Shown here: positions 1 through 7,015 of the stretch, in pieces | Layout of the letters: the number at the start of each line of letters is the position of its first letter | How positions within the stretch are numbered: the first letter of the stretch is position 1 | NCBI GenBank assembly: GCA_964554415.1 | Contig: CAZKON010000009.1 | Location: 1-28,682, forward strand | DNA: 28,682 nucleotides | DNA from: JAGVXD01 sp964554415 | GTDB lineage: Archaea; Nanobdellota; Nanobdellia; Pacearchaeales; GW2011-AR1 | Direction of reading: 5' to 3' | The notes under the pieces: model-generated | Seen by the model: the letters and a program-made list of their open reading frames with translations, nothing else | Told to the model about the DNA's origin: nothing | The model's database searches: none | Position numbers and translations under genes: made by a program

Positions 1-2
1 TT

Positions 3-776
3 CAAGAGCAAATCCTCATCGTCTCCGAGATAGAAAAACAATTCACGAGACTTGATGCAGCGGTTAAATCTCTGACTGCGGTTAAGAAGAAGCTCGAAAT
101 TTATAAGAAGGCTGTCTTGAAGAAGGCGTTTGAAAAAGGGGAACGCATAAAACTTGGAGATATTTTAGATTTCAAAAACGGAATAAACTTTAGTAAAAAT
201 CAGAAAGGTCGAGGAATTTTGACTATTGATGTTTTAAATATGTATACTAAGAGCATATATGTAGATTTTGATAGATTATACAGGGTGGATATAATTCCTA
301 AAGAAGATTACATATTAAAAAATGGAGATATTTTATTTGTGAGGTCTTCAGTTAAAAGAGAAGGAATAGGATTTTCCACATTATTTAAGAAAATAGGGGA
401 ACAGGTAACATTTTGCGGTTTTTTAATTAGAGGTAGAATAAAAAATAGCAACATAATTCCAGAATATTTAATCTACTATTTGAGGTCTCAAGAAGCTCGC
501 GAACAGATAATAAATAATAGTTCTCAGGTGACTATAACTAATATTTCTCAGCCTAATTTATCAAGAGTTAATGTACCAAAACCACCTTCTCTCCCTGAGC
601 AATCCCTCATCGTCTCTCAAATAGAATCCCGTTTCTCCGTCATTGACAAAGTAGAGCAAGTCGTTGAAACTTCTCTAGAAAAAGCGGAAAAGCTCAGAAA
701 ATCCATCTTAAAAAGCGCGTTTGAAGGGAAATTGGTGAATTTCAATGAAGAAAAAATGGAAGAAGAACTTACTTAA
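3..776 (+). CDS. hsdS: Type I restriction-modification specificity subunit HsdS (5' truncated by window edge)
   Basis: HsdS recognises DNA in type I restriction-modification complexes and docks two HsdM subunits. The reading frame is open from base 3. Its first ~40 codons form the central conserved helical spacer (QEQILIVSEIEKQFTRLD, then a Lys-rich helix ending KKAVLKKAFEKG). A second target-recognition domain follows, then the second conserved helix (LPEQSLIVSQIESRF through KLRKSILKSAFEGKL). The duplicated LPEQ/IVSxIE...KSAFEGKL pattern is diagnostic of HsdS. TTG at 117 only looks like a start: the upstream in-frame codons clearly continue the protein, so the first recognition domain lies outside the window. 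The stop overlaps the first copy of an ACTTAAA repeat array. The matching hsdM lies 4 kb downstream on the same strand rather than next to it. Confidence 0.93.
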   Translation, partial: QEQILIVSEIEKQFTRLDAAVKSLTAVKKKLEIYKKAVLKKAFEKGERIKLGDILDFKNGINFSKNQKGRGILTIDVLNMYTKSIYVDFDRLYRVDIIPKEDYILKNGDILFVRSSVKREGIGFSTLFKKIGEQVTFCGFLIRGRIKNSNIIPEYLIYYLRSQEAREQIINNSSQVTITNISQPNLSRVNVPKPPSLPEQSLIVSQIESRFSVIDKVEQVVETSLEKAEKLRKSILKSAFEGKLVNFNEEKMEEELT

Positions 777-808
777 ATATTACTTAAAGTAACTTAAACT
801 TACTTAAA
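771..808 (+). repeat. Phased repeat array 1 (four ACTTAAA units)
   Basis: ACTTAAA occurs at 771, 782, 792 and 802, with spacings of 11, 10 and 10 bp, about one helical turn each. The inverse TTTAAGT follows at 813-819. The first unit overlaps the hsdS stop codon. All units therefore face the same side of the helix, which suits cooperative protein binding. The function is inferred. Confidence 0.85.
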
Positions 809-859
809 AAATTTTAAGTAAGTCTCTTCTTATTTACCCAATACAAAGATTTATAAATT

Positions 860-906
860 ACTTAAATATTACTTAAACTTACTTAAACTTACTTAAAATG
901 CTTAAA
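860..906 (+). promoter_or_regulatory. Phased repeat array 2, operator-like, upstream of the AlbA_2 regulator gene
   Basis: ACTTAAA occurs at 860, 871, 881 and 891, again spaced 11, 10 and 10 bp, with a degenerate fifth unit (GCTTAAA) at 900. The spacing pattern is the same as in array 1, offset by 89 bp. A TATA-like TTTATAAAT at 850-858 directly precedes it, so a transcript would start near 879, inside the array. That is the position of an autoregulatory operator. The likely ligand, inferred only, is the DNA-binding protein encoded at 912. Confidence 0.7.
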
Positions 907-911
907 GTAAC

Positions 912-2294
912 ATGAAAAAAGAAGATATCCTCCAACTGATTAAGAATGGTGAAACCCAAGAGGCGGAATTTAAAGAAGGTTGCCCAGCAAATCATGAAAT
1001 CTCTCAAATAATCTGCGCTTTTGCAAATACAGATGGAGGGTGTTTTATTATGGGTGTTTCGAAAAAAGGGGAAATAACCGGACTCTCAGGTAATTTTGAT
1101 AAAATTCAGCAGGAAATAGCAAATGCAAATCAAGCAGTCTATTCTCCGCCCATAATATCTACAAAGATATTTGAAGTAGCCTCAAAGAAGATAATAGTTA
1201 TAAAAATTGAACGTGCAAATGATAAGAATGCACATACTTTTAGGGGAGTAGTCTATATTAGAGTAGGAAGTACCACAAGAAAACTTGAAGGACAATCGTT
1301 ATTTGATTTTTTAAAAAATAAACAAATACTCTGTTTTGATGAACAAGAGTCAGAAGCGAGACTAGAAGATATAGATGTAGCCAGAATAAAATCTTATCTT
1401 ACTAAACGAGGACAGCCAGATTTTCTAAAATCAAAAACAACTTCCGATTTTATAGTTAGTAACATGTTGGGAAAACAGAATGGATATTTAAAAATAAAAA
1501 ATGTAACCTCTTTGTTTTTTGCTAAAGAGCCATATCAATGGCATTCTCAAAATGAGATGAGAGTAGTTCGATTTTCAGGTATTGAGCCCATAACTGTGGT
1601 TTCACAGAGGGACTTTAGATTAGACCCTATGGATAATATTGATCAAGTACTCTCTTTTGTAAGAGATAATATCTCAAAACGATTTATTATTCCTGAGAAC
1701 TCTCCAAGAAGAATAGAAATCGAAGAGTATCCTATGCCTGCGTTAAGAGAAGCAATCGTAAACGCGGTAGCCCATAGAGATTATTTCAGTTATGATTCAA
1801 TTCAGATAAGTATTTTTGATGATCGGATTGAAATATCTAATCCCGGCGGGCTTCCCGAGGGATTAACAAAGAATTACTTTGGCAAAAGATCTGTTAGAAG
1901 AAACCCTATAACTTACAGGCTATTAAGAGATTGTCATTATGTAGAAGGCTTAGGGATTGGCGTGCCAAAGATAATTAATGAAATGAGAAAAGCAGGTTTA
2001 AAAGATCCAGAATTTAATTTTGAAGGAGGATTTTTTGCAGTAGTTCTTAGAAATACTAAGAGCATAATCAAGCCCATAGAAGGTGCAAAGGACTTAAGTC
2101 ACAGGCAGTTAAATGCTATTCAGTACTTAAAACAAAATAAATCTATAAAGTCTAGAACTTATGCAAATATTAATACTGTTTCCCTACCAATAGCATTGAA
2201 AGATTTATCTGAGATGATAAAATTTGGTTATTTGAGAAAAGTAGGTTCCTTTAGAGGAGCATATTATGTCCTAAATGAAGAAAAAATAAAATGA
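912..2294 (+). CDS. AlbA_2 (Schlafen-type) DNA-binding / ATP-binding putative transcriptional regulator
   Basis: This 460-residue protein has the standard three-part layout of the AlbA_2/HATPase_c_4 family. Residues ~1-125 are the AlbA_2 domain (EAEFKEG, CAFANTDGGCFIMGVSKKG). Residues ~250-385 are a GHKL-type ATPase, with the N-box EAIVNAVAHRDY and the Gly-rich RIEISNPGGLPEG. Residues ~395-460 look like a winged helix. Proteins of this family are often found beside restriction and other defence genes, where they are thought to regulate expression or sense nucleic acid. No Shine-Dalgarno precedes the ATG. The two phased repeat arrays sit directly upstream, so autoregulation is the simplest reading. 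The stop overlaps the ATG of the next micro-ORF (ATGA at 2291-2294). Confidence 0.87.
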   Translation: MKKEDILQLIKNGETQEAEFKEGCPANHEISQIICAFANTDGGCFIMGVSKKGEITGLSGNFDKIQQEIANANQAVYSPPIISTKIFEVASKKIIVIKIERANDKNAHTFRGVVYIRVGSTTRKLEGQSLFDFLKNKQILCFDEQESEARLEDIDVARIKSYLTKRGQPDFLKSKTTSDFIVSNMLGKQNGYLKIKNVTSLFFAKEPYQWHSQNEMRVVRFSGIEPITVVSQRDFRLDPMDNIDQVLSFVRDNISKRFIIPENSPRRIEIEEYPMPALREAIVNAVAHRDYFSYDSIQISIFDDRIEISNPGGLPEGLTKNYFGKRSVRRNPITYRLLRDCHYVEGLGIGVPKIINEMRKAGLKDPEFNFEGGFFAVVLRNTKSIIKPIEGAKDLSHRQLNAIQYLKQNKSIKSRTYANINTVSLPIALKDLSEMIKFGYLRKVGSFRGAYYVLNEEKIK

Positions 2295-2428
2295 CCCCCA
2301 AAAACTTACAAGATCAAAATACTCCCGAAGTTAAAAAGTCTATCAGTGTCATTCAGGTTTCTTATATGACTCTTTTGAAGGATGTTGAACTTTCGGTTCA
2401 TTCTAAAAAAATATGGGGAACTCTTTAA
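2291..2428 (+). CDS. 45-residue micro-ORF, unknown function
   Basis: The ORF begins at ATG 2291, overlapping the AlbA_2-gene stop as ATGA, and reads MTPKNLQDQNTPEV... to TAA at 2426-2428. The product is polar with no recognisable domain. It may be a true small protein, a coupling peptide that delivers ribosomes to the next cistron, or the remnant of a longer gene. Support comes from the ATGA junction, which most cistrons of this operon use, and from the absence of any other gene in the 148 nt before the zinc protein. I do not recognise a family. Confidence 0.45.
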   Translation: MTPKNLQDQNTPEVKKSISVIQVSYMTLLKDVELSVHSKKIWGTL

Positions 2429-2442
2429 GAGGATGGCAGAAA

Positions 2443-2841
2443 ATGATAGATGAAAAAAACAGCCTAAGGGAAGAAATAGTTAAAGTAAATTGTAGTTATT
2501 GTGGAAAAGAAATTGAATGCCCTAAGGACATGCTTGACAAGGTTGAGAAACATGCATGCTTGGATTGTTTTGAAAATCTTCCCAAAGACAAAGATAATAT
2601 TACAAAGGTTCATGTTGATATACCTATGAATGAAGCAATAGAAAATATTGCCCAAGAGTTTGCAAGCAAGCAGGCTGAAGAGGTTTTTCCTGAGATATGG
2701 GCAGAGCATAGAGAAGAAATGAAAGAGATGTCAAAAAAAGAACTTGCTGAAAAGATGTTTGATGAAGGTTTGTATATGGGTTTTATAGGGGCGTTCACTT
2801 ATCCTGCAACTCAAGAGGAGAAAGAGGCGCAAGATGAGTGA
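2443..2841 (+). CDS. Small zinc-ribbon protein, unknown function
   Basis: The protein has an N-terminal zinc ribbon: CSYC and CLDC pairs about 20 residues apart. An acidic helical region follows (EEVFPEIWAEHREEM...). ATG 2443 is preferred because a GAGG Shine-Dalgarno-like motif lies at 2428-2432. ATG 2413 is also in frame and would add ten residues, but it has no ribosome-binding site and overlaps the micro-ORF. The gene overlaps the next by 8 nt. Zinc-ribbon proteins of this size may bind nucleic acid or partner proteins. The family is not recognised, and the role within the restriction-modification operon is unknown. Confidence 0.7.
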   Translation: MIDEKNSLREEIVKVNCSYCGKEIECPKDMLDKVEKHACLDCFENLPKDKDNITKVHVDIPMNEAIENIAQEFASKQAEEVFPEIWAEHREEMKEMSKKELAEKMFDEGLYMGFIGAFTYPATQEEKEAQDE

Positions 2842-3073
2842 AACCTGCAAGACCTGTAAAAAAGAATTCAGTTCGGGAATCTGGCTTTCCCCGCAGTTTC
2901 CCGATGAAAAAGTTCTCTTATTCTGCTCTGAAGCGTGCAAGATGGAGTATATTAACATGAAGCTGCGGAGGATAAAAGAGGAATATCCTAAGTATTATGA
3001 TAATGTAATCAAGTTAATGAAATCTTCTAATAAGAAAGGCGTTCCTTTTTGGTTATTGGGAGCTAAAAAATGA
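2834..3073 (+). CDS. Small MYM/TRASH-like zinc-finger protein
   Basis: This 79-residue protein has CKTC near the N terminus and CSEAC about 28 residues later, a spacing typical of treble-clef MYM/TRASH-like fingers. A basic helical tail follows (KLRRIKEEYPKYYDN). A GAGG motif sits about 7 nt before the ATG. The gene overlaps its upstream neighbour by 8 nt and its downstream neighbour by an ATGA. It is the second zinc-binding small protein in a row, which suggests paired nucleic-acid-binding or adaptor subunits. Function is not established. Confidence 0.68.
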   Translation: MSETCKTCKKEFSSGIWLSPQFPDEKVLLFCSEACKMEYINMKLRRIKEEYPKYYDNVIKLMKSSNKKGVPFWLLGAKK

Positions 3074-3429
3074 GTAACGATAACGGCTTAATAGATGAAT
3101 ACGCTAGGCTTGAAAGCCAAAAGAAAGAAATAGAGCAGAAAGAAGAAGAATTAAAGAAAAAGATCATTGAACTGGCAAATCAAAAGAATACAGAGGTGTT
3201 ATTTGGAAATAATAAAAAATGTTTCATTAAAGCATATGAAAAAGTAGTATATCCAGATGATAAAACACTTATCTTGGAATTAATTAAGAAAAAAGGACTT
3301 TATGAAAAACTTTCATCTATTAATTATATAAAATTAGGTTCTGCAATAACAAAAGGAGAAGTAGATAAAGAAATAGCAGATTTAACTAAAAAAGAGAAAG
3401 CCTTTAGGCTTTCTTTGAAAGATCTCTGA
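3070..3429 (+). CDS. Coiled-coil protein with C-terminal globular part (weakly Gam/Gp157-like layout)
   Basis: In this 119-residue protein, residues ~5-38 form a charged coiled coil (EYARLESQKKEIEQKEEELK). A beta-like segment follows (VLFGNNKKCFIKAYEKVVYPD), then a helical C-terminus (LILELIKKKGLYEKL). The order of coil, FG-containing strand and helices recalls phage Gam-like and Gp157-like proteins, and small proteins that accompany PD-(D/E)XK nucleases in archaeal viruses. That resemblance is weak and not evidence of function. GGGAG lies 8 nt before the ATG, and the start overlaps the upstream stop (ATGA). Confidence 0.6.
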   Translation: MSNDNGLIDEYARLESQKKEIEQKEEELKKKIIELANQKNTEVLFGNNKKCFIKAYEKVVYPDDKTLILELIKKKGLYEKLSSINYIKLGSAITKGEVDKEIADLTKKEKAFRLSLKDL

Positions 3430-3431
3430 CC

Positions 3432-4091
3432 ATGAATAAAACAACAATAAACAAAGCTCCCGAAGCAAGAATGATTGGCAAAGTGAGAGGTATGATCGAC
3501 CATCTGTATCCAGGAGTTGAAGAAAAGTCTAGAGAGCACTTCGTTCATGAACATGAATACGCCATGAAAGTAATAAAGAGAAAGGTCGATTTTCGTTTGG
3601 CTTTTCATGCGTGGTTCTTATTAAAGTATGAATTTCCAAGCGGAGCAACCGCAATGGAAATGGCTGATTCTTTTCCCATGGACTTTTTTACTGCGGATGA
3701 AAAGAAAATGATCAAAAATTTCTTAGTGTATAAGGAATCTCTCTTCGAGATATTAAAAATTTCAGAAAATAAGAGAGATTATATGATTAAAGACCTTCTA
3801 GATAAACGAACGTACTTCATTAAAACTCTGGACTTGCCTGCACATTTTTCAAAAGGGCAATTAATAAAGGCGATAATTATAAAGAATTTAGAGGGAGATT
3901 ATTTCTTTTATGGTGCCGTTCAGTCATTTGATATTAACAACAGAAAAGAGTTTATTAAAGAAATGATACAAGTGATTAAACTTGAGAATATTCTTCGTGA
4001 AGAGCGAGAAGGGGGGGTTATAGAATGGGAGATTGACAAAGAACGAACCTCTAAAAAGATGAAAAACCAGCTAAACAAAGGAGTTACATGA
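3432..4091 (+). CDS. Hypothetical protein, 219 residues, helical
   Basis: I do not recognise this family. The protein is soluble, with no signal peptide or membrane segment. It has a His/Glu-rich stretch (HFVHEHEYAMKVIKRK), an aromatic segment (FHAWFLLKYEF) and a Lys/Glu-rich C-terminal tail. It starts 2 nt after the upstream stop. Its own stop overlaps the ATG of a 42-codon ORF (ATGA at 4088-4091), which places it inside the same transcript as hsdM. A role tied to the restriction-modification module is inferred from this coupling alone. Confidence 0.62.
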   Translation: MNKTTINKAPEARMIGKVRGMIDHLYPGVEEKSREHFVHEHEYAMKVIKRKVDFRLAFHAWFLLKYEFPSGATAMEMADSFPMDFFTADEKKMIKNFLVYKESLFEILKISENKRDYMIKDLLDKRTYFIKTLDLPAHFSKGQLIKAIIIKNLEGDYFFYGAVQSFDINNRKEFIKEMIQVIKLENILREEREGGVIEWEIDKERTSKKMKNQLNKGVT

Positions 4092-4216
4092 TACAACAAA
4101 ACGCTTATAAAGTCAAAAATGCACATAATCCTATTCAAGTCTCCGGTGTTACCCTCTTCGGAGGATATGCCGGACTTCCTATCTACTCTTTAATCTTTGT
4201 GGAGGTAGATGCATGA
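4088..4216 (+). CDS. 42-residue micro-ORF coupled to both neighbours
   Basis: The ORF starts at ATG 4088 behind a GGAG Shine-Dalgarno (4080-4083) and ends TGA 4214-4216. It overlaps the previous stop and the next start as ATGA at both ends. The product begins MIQQNAYKVKNAHNPIQ and has a glycine-rich hydrophobic middle (LFGGYAGLPIYSLIF). Its last codons contain the GGAGGTAG that serves as the ribosome-binding site of the NYN nuclease gene. It is either a genuine small protein or a leader that couples NYN translation to upstream cistrons. Confidence 0.55.
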   Translation: MIQQNAYKVKNAHNPIQVSGVTLFGGYAGLPIYSLIFVEVDA

Positions 4217-4857
4217 ACAAAAAGGCGATTGTCTTTGTGGATGCTAATAATTGGTATCATAATTTAAAGAGATGGTTTAAGCCGAGCGAAATAGATATTT
4301 CTAAAGTTGTCAATTTGATTGCAAAGGAAAGATGTTTAGAAATAATAGGAGTAAAGTGGTATGCATCTGTTCCAAACATTGAGGATAACCAGATAAACTA
4401 CATGAAACATATGAATTTTTTATCTAGCTTACAAGATATGGGGATAAAAGTAATTACCCGAAAGCTTCAGAGACTATCTAACAAGGAGATATTGAAAAAA
4501 AGACAAGAATTGTTAGATTCTTGGGATTTGTGTGAAGTGTGTAAACCTATTGTTAAAGAGAGCTTCTTAGATATTTCAGATCATGGTCAAAAAGAAAAAG
4601 GAATCGATGTCTGGATTGCGATTGATATGGTCAAAGAAGCGATAAATAATAATCTTGATTGTGCGGTCTTGATTTCTGGAGATGCCGACTTTGTTCCAGC
4701 TTTTAGTTTAATTAAAGAGACCGGAAAAGAGGTTTTAAGTTGTTCAGTTCCTAGAGGGTACTCTAATGAGTTGAGACAGAAATTTCCATATTTAATCTTA
4801 AATAGAGAAATGCTAAATACTTGTTTCAGAGACTACAAAGGGAAAACAATCAAATGA
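4213..4857 (+). CDS. NYN domain (LabA/DUF88-like) PIN-fold ribonuclease
   Basis: NYN proteins are metal-dependent PIN-fold nucleases that usually act on RNA. This 214-residue protein has the N-terminal FVDANNWY acidic motif (Asp10), a central KEKGIDVWIAIDM segment (~129-140) with two acidic residues, and ISGDADFVPAF (~155-165). Together these make the expected acidic active site. A middle insert carries CEVC, a possible extra metal or zinc half-site. A strong GGAGGTAG precedes the ATG. The stop overlaps the hsdM start as ATGA, so nuclease and methylase are translationally coupled. It may be a toxin-like or abortive effector kept in check by the methylase complex; that is inference. Confidence 0.88.
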   Translation: MNKKAIVFVDANNWYHNLKRWFKPSEIDISKVVNLIAKERCLEIIGVKWYASVPNIEDNQINYMKHMNFLSSLQDMGIKVITRKLQRLSNKEILKKRQELLDSWDLCEVCKPIVKESFLDISDHGQKEKGIDVWIAIDMVKEAINNNLDCAVLISGDADFVPAFSLIKETGKEVLSCSVPRGYSNELRQKFPYLILNREMLNTCFRDYKGKTIK

Positions 4858-6305
4858 CATCCTCATCACAACTCGTAAACAAGCTCTGGAACTACTGCAA
4901 CATCTTAAGAGACGATGGTCTGTCTTATGGAGATTATGTCGAACAATTAACTTATCTTCTTTTCTTAAAGATGGATGATGAAAGAACGAAAGAGCCTTAC
5001 AACCATAAATCCAGTATTCCAAAAAGATACACTTGGCAAGCACTTCTTGATAAAGAAGGAGCAGAGCTTGAAGCTTATTATATTGAAACTCTTCAAGAGC
5101 TTGGAAAAGAAGAGGGAATTATTGGAATTATCTTTAGAAAAGCACAGAATAAGATTCAAGACCCTGCAAAGCTCCGAAGACTTATTGTAGAACTTATCAA
5201 TAAAGAAAACTGGTTGAGCTTGGAAGCTGATGTTAAGGGAGATGCTTATGAGGGCTTACTTGAAAAGAACGCGGCAGATGTCAAAGGCGGAGCTGGACAA
5301 TACTTCACACCAAGACCTTTAATTAATGCAATTGTTGAAGTGATGAGACCTCAACCAGAAATGAAAATACACGACCCTGCCTGCGGAACAGGAGGATTTT
5401 TGCTTTCTGCTTATAACTACATTGTAAGATGTTGTAAATTAGACAGAGATGAGAAAGAAATACTGAAACATAAGACTTTCTCCGGTAATGAGATTGTTCC
5501 TATGGCTGCTCGTTTATGTGTTATGAATCTCTATCTTCATGGTATTAATGGCGAACAAAATCCTATAAGTCTTGATGATTCTTTAAAGAAAAATCCTGGA
5601 GCGCTGTATGATATGGTTCTTACTAATCCGCCTTTTGGGAAAGCATCTTCTGAAACGATTGTAACAGAAGAAGGAGATACGGCAAAACAAAGTCTTACGG
5701 TTATAAGAGACGACTTTTGGACTAAAACGAGCAACAAACAACTTAATTTCTTGCAGCATGTTAGAAGTATATTGAAGATACATGGAAGGGCGGCGATTGT
5801 ATTACCAGATAATGTCTTGTTTGAAGGCGGGGCAGGAGAGACTATAAGAAAGAAACTGATGGAAACCTGCGATTTACATACTATTTTGAGACTTCCAACA
5901 GGGCTATTTTATGCACAGGGCGTTAAAGCTAATGTTCTATTCTTTGATAAGAAAGTTGCTCAGAAAGAAGCGGCAACTTCAAAAATTTGGATTTATGACT
6001 TAAGGACGAACAAACACTTTACTCTTAAGGAAAGTATCATGAAGATGGATGATCTACAAGAATTTATTAGTTACTACAACCCCGACAATAGGCATCAAAG
6101 AAAAGAAAGTGAACGATTCAAGTGCTTTACGTATGATGAAATAGTAAAGAGAGATAAGACAAATCTTGACATATTCTGGCTTAAAGATGAAAGTCTTGAT
6201 GACATAGACAAACTTCCCTTTCCTGATGTGATTGCAAGTGAATTAGTGGAAGATTTAGAAGAGGCTTTGGAACAATTAAGAGAAATAAGTGAGGATTTGA
6301 AGTGA
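4854..6305 (+). CDS. hsdM: Type I restriction-modification DNA methyltransferase HsdM
   Basis: HsdM transfers a methyl group from S-adenosylmethionine to N6 of adenine as part of the HsdM2S complex. The 483-residue product begins MTSSSQLVNKLWNYCNILRDDG, the typical HsdM helical N-terminal domain. It carries GQYFTPRPLINAIV, motif I DPACGTGGFLL (~173-183) and the catalytic motif IV TNPPFG (~256-261), and ends in a helical HsdS-contact region. ATG 4854 overlaps the NYN stop (ATGA) and is preferred to the upstream in-frame candidate at 4821, which lies deep inside the NYN gene. No hsdR is in the window. Only a 12-residue GTG ORF (6302-6340) follows, so this is the right end of the island. Confidence 0.95.
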   Translation: MTSSSQLVNKLWNYCNILRDDGLSYGDYVEQLTYLLFLKMDDERTKEPYNHKSSIPKRYTWQALLDKEGAELEAYYIETLQELGKEEGIIGIIFRKAQNKIQDPAKLRRLIVELINKENWLSLEADVKGDAYEGLLEKNAADVKGGAGQYFTPRPLINAIVEVMRPQPEMKIHDPACGTGGFLLSAYNYIVRCCKLDRDEKEILKHKTFSGNEIVPMAARLCVMNLYLHGINGEQNPISLDDSLKKNPGALYDMVLTNPPFGKASSETIVTEEGDTAKQSLTVIRDDFWTKTSNKQLNFLQHVRSILKIHGRAAIVLPDNVLFEGGAGETIRKKLMETCDLHTILRLPTGLFYAQGVKANVLFFDKKVAQKEAATSKIWIYDLRTNKHFTLKESIMKMDDLQEFISYYNPDNRHQRKESERFKCFTYDEIVKRDKTNLDIFWLKDESLDDIDKLPFPDVIASELVEDLEEALEQLREISEDLK

Positions 6306-6367
6306 CCAAAACTTATGGAATGAACAACTATAATCGCTAAAAATTCGCAAAACATGGCATGCGCAAA

Positions 6368-6377
6368 CTTTTTAAAG
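6368..6377 (+). promoter_or_regulatory. Box A (TATA) promoter for the rpo7 operon
   Basis: CTTTTTAAAG is centred 39 bp upstream of the rpo7 ATG, predicting a transcript start near 6398 and a leader of roughly 14 nt. It separates the restriction-modification island from the conserved operon. Confidence 0.65.
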
Positions 6378-6411
6378 CATTACAATCTTTCAAAGAAAAG
6401 GTTTACCAATT

Positions 6412-7014
6412 ATGTTTTATTTAGTAGAAGTTGAAGACCATATCCGTGTCGAACCGAAACATTTCGGTTTGCTTACCCGGGAAGCAATAGAAAAACAGCT
6501 TAACGAGAGTTATGTTGATAAAGTTAACAAGGAACTTGGTTTCATAATTGCGGTTATTTCAGTTGATAAAGTAGAAGACGGAGTTATTATCCCGGGCGAT
6601 GGCGCCGCGTTCTATAAATCTCATTTTAAAGTTTTGATATGGAGACCTGAGCTTCATGAACTTGTCTATGGCATTATAGCTGAAATAGCTACTTTTGGCG
6701 CTTTTATGCAGATAGGCCCTGCACAAGGAATGATTCATATCTCGCAAACAATGGAAGATTATGTCTCTTTAAGTAAAACAGGAACACTTTCAGGCAAAGC
6801 AAGCAAGAGAAATTTGGCGCAGGGCGACGATTGCCTTGCTCGCGTCGTTGCAATTAGCTATAAGTCCGGCGAGCCTAAGATTGGTCTTACTATGCGCCAG
6901 CCCGGTCTCGGCAAACTAGATTGGATTAAAGAAGATAAACGCAAGAAGGATGCAGATACTGGAAAAGTTGCTAAAGACGAAAAGAAAGAAAAGATGAAGA
7001 AGGGAGAGAAATAA
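6412..7014 (+). CDS. rpo7: DNA-directed RNA polymerase subunit Rpo7 (RpoE')
   Basis: Rpo7 pairs with Rpo4 to form the polymerase stalk that contacts nascent RNA. The 200-residue product has the N-terminal tip domain (MFYLVEVEDHIRVEPKHFG, GDGAAFYKSHFKVLIWRP). An S1 RNA-binding domain follows from about residue 82 (GIIAEIATFGAFMQIGPAQGMIHISQ ... EPKIGLTMRQPGLG). The Lys-rich C-terminal tail of about 30 residues is longer than in most homologues. The gene opens the operon rpo7, unknown, spt4, rps24e, rps27ae. Clustering of rpo7, spt4, rps24e and rps27ae is widespread in archaea. Confidence 0.96.
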   Translation: MFYLVEVEDHIRVEPKHFGLLTREAIEKQLNESYVDKVNKELGFIIAVISVDKVEDGVIIPGDGAAFYKSHFKVLIWRPELHELVYGIIAEIATFGAFMQIGPAQGMIHISQTMEDYVSLSKTGTLSGKASKRNLAQGDDCLARVVAISYKSGEPKIGLTMRQPGLGKLDWIKEDKRKKDADTGKVAKDEKKEKMKKGEK

Positions 7015-7015
7015 T

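Noticed and set aside
771..906. CRISPR array
   Set aside because: The repeats are 7-mers spaced one helical turn apart, without spacers of CRISPR length.
4821..4853. Earlier HsdM start at 4821
   Set aside because: It is inside the NYN gene, while ATG 4854 makes the ATGA junction and the typical HsdM N-terminus.
6302..6340. GTG ORF of 12 residues after hsdM as the start of a second hsdS
   Set aside because: The peptide does not resemble HsdS and the frame stops at once. It is probably chance, or an untraceable remnant.
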